Source of the DNA: a virus
Length of the DNA: 21,520 nucleotides
Strand: one strand, 5' to 3'
IMG/VR virus record: IMGVR_UViG_3300022198_004648
Span: 1-21,520 of that record
Shown in pieces: positions 7,681-14,549 of this stretch (positions are counted from its first letter, which is position 1; each line of letters opens with the position of its first letter). A program made the position numbers and the translations under genes. The notes under the pieces were generated by a model. The model was not told where the DNA came from. It ran no database searches and saw only the letters and a list, made by a program, of their open reading frames with translations.

Positions 7681-8667
7681 TTAGTCCTTTATCTCCCAGT
7701 CCTCTACATTCCCAAGTTCGTCTTTTATTGTATAATCCGCTAGGTCTGCATTATAATTTATTGTTGGGCGACGAACCATATTCTCATAATATAATTCATA
7801 GCTATCCACATCCCTGAATTCCCTCTTTGTAAGTTCATCCAGAAGCTCGCTAGGTTCATGTTCTTCTATATATTTAATCTTAGATGAATATAATTCAAGA
7901 TTGTCTCCAGAATTTGCAGCATTTTGCATGTCTGGGCTTACGGCCAAAGTCTTCAAAAGCCTCTGCAATTCCTTGACATCACTTATGGTAGAATTACCAG
8001 CCATCCTATTCTCATGTATTTCCAAGAGAAGATAGCACACTTCCTTCAACAAAACAATGTCGGCGTGAGTTTCTATGAGATGTGTCCTAGTAAAGCTATT
8101 ATATTCTCTTTCCAGAAAGTCCAACTGTTCTGTTGAAAAACTATCCCCCCAGAACTCATCCTGTTGAAGTCTCTCTTCGTCAGCATAAATATCTTCATCG
8201 CCTTCTTGATAAGAAATACTTCTTGTTGGCTCAACAAACGTCAAGTCATTATAGAAGGAAGACTCTATAGTCTCACTTCCACGAGCATTCATGGACGCAA
8301 GACGACCTCGGTAAATCCCGACGATACTTTTAACATCTCTCCCCTTCTCTTCAAGGGATACAACTGTTTTGTATGTAGCGTCAACAGCGGACTTGTCATA
8401 TGCCATATTTAGTATCCTACATGTTGATAAAATGGCCTTCTTAAAAGTCCTCAATCTCACGTATTCTTTGTCATATATTTCGTTAGAGCAAGATTTACAC
8501 ACACTCATCAAACCGTTTAAGTCTAAGATGCTATCCACGGCAGCATAGAATTCTTTCGGATGCTTGTGTTCCATGCACTTCCTGCAATAAACATCTCCAA
8601 TTATTTTAGTACCATTGCTAGTTGTATATTCTTTGGTAGCTCCACGGGTACGACTTCCTTTCGCCAT
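7681..8667 (-). CDS. Probable terminase small subunit with N-terminal zinc finger
   Basis: A 328-residue protein immediately upstream of terL. Residues 26-62 form a Cys4 zinc site (C28-x2-C31 and C57-x2-C60: VYCRKCMEHK...SVCKSC), a feature seen in an alternative group of Bacillota-phage small terminases. The middle is helical and acidic, and residues about 172-190 carry FWGDSFSTEQLDFLEREY, a phrase I associate with this group. The C-terminal half is helical (LETHADIVLLKEVCYLLLEI region) and could oligomerise. Expected role: recognise packaging sites on DNA and deliver them to TerL. The start ATG 8667 follows AAAGGTGG. No classical HTH motif is obvious, so the assignment depends on position, zinc site and the FWG...LE.EY pattern. 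Confidence 0.72.
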   Translation of the reverse strand: MAKGSRTRGATKEYTTSNGTKIIGDVYCRKCMEHKHPKEFYAAVDSILDLNGLMSVCKSCSNEIYDKEYVRLRTFKKAILSTCRILNMAYDKSAVDATYKTVVSLEEKGRDVKSIVGIYRGRLASMNARGSETIESSFYNDLTFVEPTRSISYQEGDEDIYADEERLQQDEFWGDSFSTEQLDFLEREYNSFTRTHLIETHADIVLLKEVCYLLLEIHENRMAGNSTISDVKELQRLLKTLAVSPDMQNAANSGDNLELYSSKIKYIEEHEPSELLDELTKREFRDVDSYELYYENMVRRPTINYNADLADYTIKDELGNVEDWEIKD

Positions 8668-8683
8668 CTATGTAACCACCTTT

Positions 8684-9772
8684 CTAGATTCCGAGTTCTT
8701 TCTTCAATATTTTTTCAATATTATCAAACTGGGTGTACTTTATCTCGATAAGTTTGATGTTGTTATCTCTACAAAACTTTCTTTTTATTCTGTCTTTTTT
8801 CTTTCTATCTTTGAATGCTTTTTGACCACCGAAAAAATCTATTTTTTCATAGTGCTGCCTGCCATTATATTCAATTAATGTGTTATAATTAGGCAAATAA
8901 AAATCAAAAGGAAGTTCTTTTTTGTCAACACATTTTGAAAACTTTTTTTGTGCTTTGAATTTAATCTTGTTTTTATTTAGAAAAATTCTAACCGCAACCT
9001 CTCCTTTTGATTCGTTGCAGAGGGAGCATCTGTTACCACTTTTAAAACGTATCCAAGAAATAGGAAATATGTGACCATTTGGGCATTTTATGTCCAACTT
9101 AGACTCACCGTTTATGTATTCACCAGATACATACTCATACCCCTTGCCTTCAATATAATCTAACACTTCGGAAAAATCTTTCTTGTAACTTTCTCCAAGT
9201 TTTTTTCTAGTACACTTCGGGCAGGGGGAATTTTTTTGAATACTATACCATGTTCTAGAATACTTGTGACCATTCTTACATTGTAGTCTGAATTTTGTCT
9301 TTGCGTTTTTATATTCTCCACCAAGCAAAGAAACTCCGTCTTTTGAGAGAAAATCTTTTATTTCATTGAGTGTTGGCTTTGGATTTTTACTTTCATCATA
9401 ACAAGTCTTACACCTATGTCCTAAATAAAAATGAGACCATGTTTGTTTGATTCTGTGACCATTTGGACACATAATGTCCAACTTTTCACTGGAAGATACA
9501 TATTCCTTACTCAAAAGGGTGTATCCAGCATCTTCATATTCCTTTTTTACGTCTCTATATTTCTTTTTTCTGCTTTTATTATTTCTTTTCGTGTTGCATA
9601 TAGAACATCTTCTTCCGTGTTGAAATCCGTGGAATGTAAGTTCGTGCTCGTGACCATTAGGACACAGGATAATCAAAATTTCCTTATTGTTTTTATATTC
9701 TTTACTTAACAATCTATAACCTTCATCTTTAAAGGCTCTCTTTACTTCTTCGTAAGTCTTCTTTCTTGGCAT
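8684..9772 (-). CDS. Free-standing homing endonuclease: four treble-clef zinc repeats plus EDxHD nuclease
   Basis: A 362-residue protein built of four repeats, each a helical segment followed by a GYxLLSKEY-like strand and a treble-clef zinc motif. The Cys/His sites are C37/H41/C56/C59, C102/H106/C121/C124, C165/H169/C184/C187 and C230/H234/C249/C252. The C-terminal domain (about 255-362) resembles Vsr/EDxHD nucleases: E258, D290 in PFDFYLPNYN, E301 and H307 in IEYNGRQHYE, D327 in KKKDRIKRKFC, then IKLIEIKYTQ. This is the architecture of mobile homing endonucleases of Bacillus phages, where the zinc modules read the DNA and the nuclease cuts it. The gene sits between the tRNA region and the terminase genes. 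Flanking genes are intact, so it is free-standing and not within an intron. Lysine- and AAA-rich codon use is more AT-biased than its neighbours. Confidence 0.85.
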   Translation of the reverse strand: MPRKKTYEEVKRAFKDEGYRLLSKEYKNNKEILIILCPNGHEHELTFHGFQHGRRCSICNTKRNNKSRKKKYRDVKKEYEDAGYTLLSKEYVSSSEKLDIMCPNGHRIKQTWSHFYLGHRCKTCYDESKNPKPTLNEIKDFLSKDGVSLLGGEYKNAKTKFRLQCKNGHKYSRTWYSIQKNSPCPKCTRKKLGESYKKDFSEVLDYIEGKGYEYVSGEYINGESKLDIKCPNGHIFPISWIRFKSGNRCSLCNESKGEVAVRIFLNKNKIKFKAQKKFSKCVDKKELPFDFYLPNYNTLIEYNGRQHYEKIDFFGGQKAFKDRKKKDRIKRKFCRDNNIKLIEIKYTQFDNIEKILKKELGI

Positions 9773-9807
9773 AATAGCATCCTATAAACTATTCCTAACT
9801 TAATAAA

Positions 9808-9860
9808 AGGAGGGGAAACTGTTTAGGATACAGCCTTCGTCCCGTCGGACTATCCCCTCC
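9808..9860 (-). ncRNA. tRNA-like element with acceptor and anticodon arms but no T arm
   Basis: A 53-nt segment directly after the tRNA-Thr. A 7-bp stem GGAGGGG/CCCCTCC (9860-9854 with 9815-9809, extendable by A9853-U9816) closes a D-arm-like hairpin GTCC-GACG-GGAC (9850-9839) and a perfect anticodon-arm look-alike: 5-bp stem GCTGT/ACAGT with a 7-base loop ATCCTAA (9829-9823). The loop has U at position 33 and A at 37, reading CCU (Arg). Nothing between the anticodon arm and the acceptor 3' strand can form a T arm. TTTTATT follows, so the element could also be a branched intrinsic terminator. A pseudo-tRNA created by deletion is the third option. Confidence 0.45.
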
Positions 9861-9864
9861 AAAG

Positions 9865-9938
9865 AACCCTCGATGGAAATTGCATCCATAACCTTCGCTT
9901 TACAAGAGCGACGCTCTGCTTAATTGAGCTACAAGGGC
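9865..9938 (-). tRNA. tRNA-Thr(UGU), with non-canonical D and T loops
   Basis: A complete cloverleaf of 74 nt without encoded CCA. Acceptor stem GCCCTTG/CGAGGGT (one G-U at 1-72 and one at 6-67), D stem GCTC/GAGC, anticodon stem TCGCT/AGCGA with loop CTTGTAA (anticodon TGT, U33, A37), variable loop AGGTT, T stem ATGGA/TCCAT. The discriminator is U73, as in Bacillus tRNA-Thr. The D loop AATTAAGCA lacks the invariant GG at 18-19, and the T loop TGCAATT has G instead of U at 55, so the standard elbow contacts are missing. It would decode ACA codons if functional. It lies between the peptidase gene and the tRNA-like element in front of the endonuclease gene. Confidence 0.8.
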
Positions 9939-9942
9939 TAAT

Positions 9943-9989
9943 TGGGAAGATGTTATTTCCCCCTAATATAATAATAAATATCTTTCCCA
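9943..9989 (-). repeat. Imperfect inverted repeat upstream of tRNA-Thr
   Basis: TGGGAAAGAT (9989-9980) can pair with ATCTTCCCA (9951-9943) with one bulged A, enclosing an AT-rich loop of about 28 bases. It lies between the stop of the peptidase gene and the 5' end of the tRNA. It may serve as a processing or mRNA-end structure, and there is no U-run to make it a classical terminator. Confidence 0.3.
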
Positions 9990-9996
9990 GATAAAA

Positions 9997-10941
9997 TTAC
10001 ATTCTAGACTGATAATCTTCCCATAAAATATTTAGCTTCTTACTAAGTGATAATACTTCTTTTGGTTCTTCAGCTTTGACAACCGCTTCTTCTGTCACAT
10101 CTTCTTCTACAATATCATTTTCAAAACCATCATCTAAACCATCAAAAGAATCTAAATCAACAGGAACAACAACCCCGTCGATTCCTGCTGTGTTAGATAT
10201 GATTTCATCCCAAGAATAGATTTCAAATTTATTATTGTAGGGATTATAAACATCTACAATAGCCTGAGAACCATAAACATCAATTGCATCCAATACAACC
10301 CAATGGTTTATATTGCCACTATGACCTATAATTCCATCACGACCAATCTTCACACCCATGATAATTTTGTTGGATTTCAACGCATCCCAAATTCTCTTCG
10401 GAGTGATTATGGGTCTCCCTAATAATTCATCTTTAAAATACTCCGACATGGAAACAGATGAATAATCAAAGGAAGACAGTAACCCTATCAAAGTTTGGGA
10501 AGAAGTTCCCCTATCCGAACCACCTTTAAATATTCTCGCCACAACACTGGGCTCTTTTCTCTCCCACCCGTCCAAGACCTCTTTCAGGGGTTTTTTCATA
10601 ATATAAGAACAAGAAATCTCGCCGCACTGGTTTACCTTTTTTCTTCCATCCAATATGATGTATTGTTTTGCATCATATTCATCTGGAGTTTGAAGCCCAC
10701 TCAAATCTACAACGTCCACTCTCAATACATTCCCATACTCATCAAAGTATCCAGCATAAGACCAACCTATCTTATCTCGATATTTAATTTGAAACCAATC
10801 GCTTTCCACCCCGCCATAGGGGATACCTCTGTGTGCATCAAGATATTCAACGATTACATTTGCGGGAACGTCTAAAATCTTATTTCCATATCCTGGAGAT
10901 GAGCGCATTGGAACTTGATTTAAAACAATAAGTTTTTTCAT
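9997..10941 (-). CDS. SH3 domain + C39-like cysteine peptidase
   Basis: A 314-residue protein. Residues about 3-66 resemble a bacterial SH3b domain (LNQVPMRSSPGYGNKILDVP, then DWFQIKYRDKIGWSYAGYF). Residues about 95-255 look like a papain-like C39-type peptidase: NQCGEISCSYIM with Gln105 and nucleophile Cys106, NHWVVLDAID with His213, and DVYNPYNN with Asn233 as third residue. The last 60 residues are acidic and end in a helix. SH3b plus cysteine peptidase suggests cell-wall binding and amide-bond cleavage. The gene lies among virion structural genes, not with a holin, so a virion-associated peptidase is as likely as an endolysin. There is no signal peptide. ATG 10941 directly abuts the stop of the upstream gene, with the ribosome site GAGGAAA inside that gene's end. 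Catalytic residues are inferred from motif spacing. Confidence 0.7.
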   Translation of the reverse strand: MKKLIVLNQVPMRSSPGYGNKILDVPANVIVEYLDAHRGIPYGGVESDWFQIKYRDKIGWSYAGYFDEYGNVLRVDVVDLSGLQTPDEYDAKQYIILDGRKKVNQCGEISCSYIMKKPLKEVLDGWERKEPSVVARIFKGGSDRGTSSQTLIGLLSSFDYSSVSMSEYFKDELLGRPIITPKRIWDALKSNKIIMGVKIGRDGIIGHSGNINHWVVLDAIDVYGSQAIVDVYNPYNNKFEIYSWDEIISNTAGIDGVVVPVDLDSFDGLDDGFENDIVEEDVTEEAVVKAEEPKEVLSLSKKLNILWEDYQSRM

Positions 10942-12369
10942 TTATATTTCCTCTGATAGTTCAACAGTTAGTCCCGCGCTAGAATTTGTATCGCTTTTTA
11001 TAGAGAATATGTATATATCGCCCGGAGTAACATAGTATTTCGACCTTTCACGAACAGATATGTCTTCTCTAATAGATAAGTCCACTTCTCCCCGATTATC
11101 GTATAACTCTACAAACTTGCCTGCCGCCAAATCTGTCTGAAATGCGGGGTCTAATAATGTGTCTGCGTCTGTTCGATATTCTAGAAAGCTGTCATTTGCT
11201 TGCTGCCATCCCGAAAGAGCGTTAACTGTTACAGCAGACACAGCTCTACCATGGTGATAAATTCTAAATGCTTCATCCTTACAAAAACTTGTAATCGCAT
11301 CTATTATGGCATCACGAGTATATATAACTGTCTCCCCTTCGTATGTAATTGTGGTGGGGGAACGAACAGCAAGAAGCGCTACAATATCTCCCCCAGATGT
11401 CGAAAGAAGAGATGAGCCCGTAGATGCCGTTATTGGGAGAAGACTTTCTCCAGTTCCACCCTCACTTGTAACATCAACGCATCCCACACGGATGACAACA
11501 TCTCCGTCAGCCGTTGCGCCAGAAGATTCAAAAAATACAGGAAGAGCCGGATTTGCAACACTAACTCCAGACAGTGTTCCTAATATTTGATATGTATATA
11601 CTAAATCTAGGTCAACATATACATACATATTTCCTACACCGCGCCACTCCATTTGAATATCATAAACATGCCCCTTGGAGAAGTCAAACCCATCGGGAAG
11701 GTTTGATGTTATATCAACCGGATAATCTGCTGTTTCTCCTCCTATAGTACTTCTATAGGTGAAGTAAAAGGATGGCGATTCTCCATCACCTTCGACACTT
11801 AGAAAAACTCTATTTTCTACCGTTCCAATTCCAAAAGACCGTGTGCCAGTAATTTCAGGGTTGGGAAAAGACATGGCTGTCGAATATAAGTGCCCTCTAT
11901 TTGGCTGATAGCGAGGGTTTCTTTTAGATTCGAGTAGGACATCCGTTCCGTCCGTGCCAGTAACGTGTAACATTCCCTGAGATGATTTTACTAAGCTATT
12001 GTCAACACTGGCTTGTTCCACCCAAGTTGCGCCTGTTTTGTTCTTTTGTTTCCAAATTCTATTTGGGACATCATAAGTCCAAATTCCATGGAATAGACTA
12101 TAATCAAATACTACTTTTTGGCGACCCCACGCATCGTTTCCCAAATCGTTCTTCCCAAGAATAAACTTTGTTTCGGGAGAGATAACTACCATACCTTCAG
12201 ACATCTCCGTAAGAGTCTGGTCAGGCTCAATTATATATTTTTTCCCCGTGTCCAGAATATACACTATCTTTCCCGGAGACGATGCCCCCGATATTTTATT
12301 ATCTACAATATCCGTGCTTTCTGCAATATAACTAACATTTCCAATCAACCCCACATTTGTCAATGCCAT
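10942..12369 (-). CDS. Virion structural protein with concanavalin/jelly-roll-like domain
   Basis: A 475-residue protein. Residues 1-60 share a module with the upstream 306-residue protein (VDNKISGASSPGKIVYILDT here; EIDGKVPGASRIGAPIYFVD there), probably the part that docks on the virion. Residues about 85-310 belong to a recurrent phage structural domain recognisable by NPRYQPNRGHLYSTA, FSKGHVYDIQMEWRGVGNMY and LGTLSGVSVANPALP, a beta-sandwich that may bind glycans or stabilise a capsid or tail surface. The C-terminal third is beta-rich and ends in VELSEEI. Start ATG 12369 has a strong TAGGAGG site. It lies second in the late operon. Whether it belongs to head or tail cannot be decided from the sequence. 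Confidence 0.65.
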   Translation of the reverse strand: MALTNVGLIGNVSYIAESTDIVDNKISGASSPGKIVYILDTGKKYIIEPDQTLTEMSEGMVVISPETKFILGKNDLGNDAWGRQKVVFDYSLFHGIWTYDVPNRIWKQKNKTGATWVEQASVDNSLVKSSQGMLHVTGTDGTDVLLESKRNPRYQPNRGHLYSTAMSFPNPEITGTRSFGIGTVENRVFLSVEGDGESPSFYFTYRSTIGGETADYPVDITSNLPDGFDFSKGHVYDIQMEWRGVGNMYVYVDLDLVYTYQILGTLSGVSVANPALPVFFESSGATADGDVVIRVGCVDVTSEGGTGESLLPITASTGSSLLSTSGGDIVALLAVRSPTTITYEGETVIYTRDAIIDAITSFCKDEAFRIYHHGRAVSAVTVNALSGWQQANDSFLEYRTDADTLLDPAFQTDLAAGKFVELYDNRGEVDLSIREDISVRERSKYYVTPGDIYIFSIKSDTNSSAGLTVELSEEI

Positions 12370-12384
12370 CCGACCTCCTAACTA

Positions 12385-13305
12385 TCAATTCGTAACTACG
12401 TGACCATGTATTATAATCGCGAGTTGGCTTTGGCTGCTTAAATCAGCTCCAATAACAGCTTGGATTTTATCTTCCGTAGAACCAACTAACCGGACAGAAA
12501 CACCATTGGTCGTTCGAAAATTTTTTCTAGCCCTTATCCCATATTCCGAATGTTTATTGGCGGCTTGATACTCCACAACATAGCCCTGTTCTTCAAAACC
12601 CAAGTTTGTTGTAAACATACCTATGTTTTTTATCCCTCCATCTATGTGTCGGATAACAAGAGGCGTCGAAATTCCATCCACAATTCCAATAAACGTTGTA
12701 CTATCCATAGATAAATCATCAAGCCCAGATAATGTTATTGCATAAATATCAAAGTCTGAATTTAAGGGAGGGTGAATGGAAAAAGTTTTCTCGGCAACAG
12801 ACCCATCCACCGCCATATTCCATGCCCCAACCTCAAGTGAAGCGGAAATACCAAAAGGGGCATCAGAAGAAGACGCCAAAACAATTTCATTTTCCGTCGA
12901 TGATGAGACAATACTTTGAAAAAATCTCTCGTCATCGTGAACATATACCGCGTCTCCACCCACAACTCCTGTGTTATCATCTATGGCTATTGTTGTATCC
13001 CCCAACTCTATGGGGGATGTAATTGACGGTGTAACATAATCTTCATCCATTAGATACAAATCAACAGTTGATGAATATTGGTCTTGTACGGAAACTGGAA
13101 TTCCACCGTTAGATTCTATAGGATAAACTATTTGAGCGGGGAAACCATAGAAATCGTGAACAACCTCGTCATCCCCGACCTGCTTCCACTCAAATGTATC
13201 GACAAAATATATCGGAGCCCCTATCCTAGACGCGCCAGGAACTTTCCCATCTATTTCATCACTAGATAGTGCCATGTACCAACCACCTAAATTGCTAACA
13301 GTCAT
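12385..13305 (-). CDS. Virion structural / appendage protein, first gene of late block
   Basis: A 306-residue beta-rich protein with a strong AAGGAGG site in front of ATG 13305. Its first 60 residues resemble the start of the next gene's product (see shared phrase EIDGKVPGASRIGAPIYFVD). The rest has alternating hydrophobic and polar segments with many Asp, Ser and Val, typical of phage fibre or baseplate surface proteins, including a DDNTGVVGGDAVYVHDD stretch. It has no catalytic motif, signal peptide or membrane segment. It begins only 19 bases after an intrinsic terminator that closes the preceding block, so it has no room for its own promoter. It is probably a paralogous partner of the 475-residue protein. 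Function beyond 'virion protein' is unknown. Confidence 0.6.
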   Translation of the reverse strand: MTVSNLGGWYMALSSDEIDGKVPGASRIGAPIYFVDTFEWKQVGDDEVVHDFYGFPAQIVYPIESNGGIPVSVQDQYSSTVDLYLMDEDYVTPSITSPIELGDTTIAIDDNTGVVGGDAVYVHDDERFFQSIVSSSTENEIVLASSSDAPFGISASLEVGAWNMAVDGSVAEKTFSIHPPLNSDFDIYAITLSGLDDLSMDSTTFIGIVDGISTPLVIRHIDGGIKNIGMFTTNLGFEEQGYVVEYQAANKHSEYGIRARKNFRTTNGVSVRLVGSTEDKIQAVIGADLSSQSQLAIIIHGHVVTN

Positions 13306-13323
13306 ATGGCACCTCCTTAAATG

Positions 13324-13350
13324 AAAAAAGGAGCTGGTTAGGCTCCTTTT
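13324..13350 (-). terminator. Intrinsic terminator between HU-like gene and late block
   Basis: AAAAGGAGC-CTAACCA-GCTCCTTTTTT on the minus strand: a GC-rich stem extended by A/U pairs, followed by six U residues. It lies between the stop of the HU-like gene (13360) and the ribosome site of the first late gene. Because A-tracts flank both sides it could also work weakly in the plus direction. Confidence 0.82.
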
Positions 13351-13359
13351 CGTCTATAT

Positions 13360-13716
13360 CTAATTATTTTGTTTTTCTTTTTCCCTATCACGAAGTCCCT
13401 GGGTTGCCGCCCTTCCAATAGGGGCGGGAAACGTGTATCTCATTGATGCATATGGTTCAACATATACATCCTTGGTTTCCCCAACTTTTCCCCTAGTAGG
13501 AATTGGCTTCATCTTTCCTTCGTGATTTGTTCGCTTAATCATAAACACGTCTTTTACTGCGAGCTCCCAATCGTTATAAGCAACATCTTCTAGAAATTGC
13601 AACATCTGTTCTATAACAATTCTTGTTTCTCCATAATTGAGGGGAACTGTTTCTTGATTAAAATAATTATCCGATAAAAATCGGATTAGTTGTTTTTTTG
13701 TTGTAATATCAGGCAT
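13360..13716 (-). CDS. HU-like DNA-binding protein (divergent)
   Basis: A 118-residue basic protein whose layout follows the HU/IHF fold: an N-terminal helix TTKKQLIRFLSDNY, a second helix RIVIEQMLQFLEDVAYND, a beta segment WELAVKDVFMIKRTN, and a possible DNA-arm region KPIPTRGKVGETKDVYVE ending in a strand with basic and aromatic residues. The classical RNPxTG arm tip is absent, so it is a distant member if the assignment holds. HU-like proteins compact DNA or assist replication and transcription. In prophage SPbeta the HU homologue YonN is encoded beside the YonO RNA polymerase, and here the gene lies one gene downstream of a YonO-type polymerase. A candidate promoter with TATAAT and an inverted repeat lies directly upstream, and a terminator directly downstream, so it may be a separately controlled single gene. 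Ribosome site GGAG. Confidence 0.5.
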   Translation of the reverse strand: MPDITTKKQLIRFLSDNYFNQETVPLNYGETRIVIEQMLQFLEDVAYNDWELAVKDVFMIKRTNHEGKMKPIPTRGKVGETKDVYVEPYASMRYTFPAPIGRAATQGLRDREKEKQNN

Positions 13717-13736
13717 TTGTAATGCTCCTATATCCC

Positions 13737-13765
13737 ATTATAAGATATAATGTTCTATTTATTAA
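13737..13765 (-). promoter_or_regulatory. Candidate sigma-A promoter for HU-like gene
   Basis: On the minus strand TTAATA (13765-13760), a 17-base spacer and a perfect TATAAT (13742-13737). The start of transcription would fall near 13730, about 15 bases before ATG 13716. The -35 box matches at four of six positions. Confidence 0.45.
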
Positions 13766-13770
13766 CATTA
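13748..13770. repeat. Operator-like inverted repeat over the -35 region
   Basis: TAATGTT (13748-13754) and AACATTA (13764-13770), a perfect 7-bp inverted repeat with 9-base centre that overlaps the -35 box and spacer of the candidate promoter. It has the size and placement of a dimeric repressor or activator site. Confidence 0.4.
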
Positions 13771-13775
13771 ATATA

Positions 13776-14549
13776 TTATAACTGCTTTTCGCTTCTAATG
13801 TTTCTCATACCAATCTTCGCTCGTTCTTTAGACAAAATAGAAGAACAGGAGTTGCATAGTAATTGTTTGTTTGCTTCCCTAACCAACTCTTTCCCGCATT
13901 CTCTGCACCAAATAATAAATCCTCCTCGCATAGTCTGGTATGTGTCTATGACGGTCATAATATTCTTAGACACAATAATGCCATCCCCTTCTGGTTTTAC
14001 CATCAACTGATAGAAATCTCCACCACGGACTATCCGATGCTCAAAGACCCCATATTTCCTTGCAAGGGGAGAAAGTTCTTCAATAAATCTCTTATAATTA
14101 TATCGTTCTCCACTTATTCTAATTATAAAAGCTATATCTTTCTTCGTTGAAGAGAATGTTCCTTTTGAGCCCGACATCTTGGCAAAGGCAACACAAGCAA
14201 CCAGAAGTTTTTGTAACTTGAAGTCTTTTATCTGGTTTATGACATCTAGCTCATTTTGGGTTATTATTATTGGATATTTTGGTTTTCTAAACTCGGAATC
14301 CTTTATCGCGGATTTAGACGCTCTATTTACAGAATAATGGAATCCTTCTTCAAAAAAATCTTCCCCATACTTTTCCTTACAAAACTCCATTACACTTTTG
14401 TAAATTCTTCTTTGTCCATATCCATATTCATTTCTATAATATTTTGCTAAAACAAGCAATTCTTGAAATGCTGGATAATTTCCGATAAACCCATCATTTA
14501 GTACGCTTGACAATAATATTTCTTCATCGTAAACCTTTTTTATTGGCAT
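13776..14549 (-). CDS. Winged-helix-like protein with C-terminal zinc ribbon, coupled to the RNA polymerase gene
   Basis: A 257-residue protein whose start (ATGCCAATAA) overlaps the stop of the RNA polymerase gene by 10 bases, so the two are translationally coupled. Residues about 100-185 look like a winged-helix DNA-binding region: helices QNELDVINQIKDF and KLQKLLVACVAFAKM, then TKKDIAFIIRISGERYNYKRFIEELSPLARKYGV followed by a beta hairpin (given here as helix-rich residues 136-184). Residues 213-238 form a zinc ribbon with C215-x2-C218 and C232-x2-C235. I do not recognise the family. DNA binding plus zinc ribbon plus coupling to the polymerase makes a transcription accessory role attractive, but this is inference; a replication protein is also possible. 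Confidence 0.65.
   Translation of the reverse strand: MPIKKVYDEEILLSSVLNDGFIGNYPAFQELLVLAKYYRNEYGYGQRRIYKSVMEFCKEKYGEDFFEEGFHYSVNRASKSAIKDSEFRKPKYPIIITQNELDVINQIKDFKLQKLLVACVAFAKMSGSKGTFSSTKKDIAFIIRISGERYNYKRFIEELSPLARKYGVFEHRIVRGGDFYQLMVKPEGDGIIVSKNIMTVIDTYQTMRGGFIIWCRECGKELVREANKQLLCNSCSSILSKERAKIGMRNIRSEKQL

Noticed and set aside
9773-9996. Group I intron around the homing endonuclease
   Set aside because: Both neighbouring protein genes are complete and no split gene is seen. The structured RNA here folds as tRNA-like elements, not an intron core.
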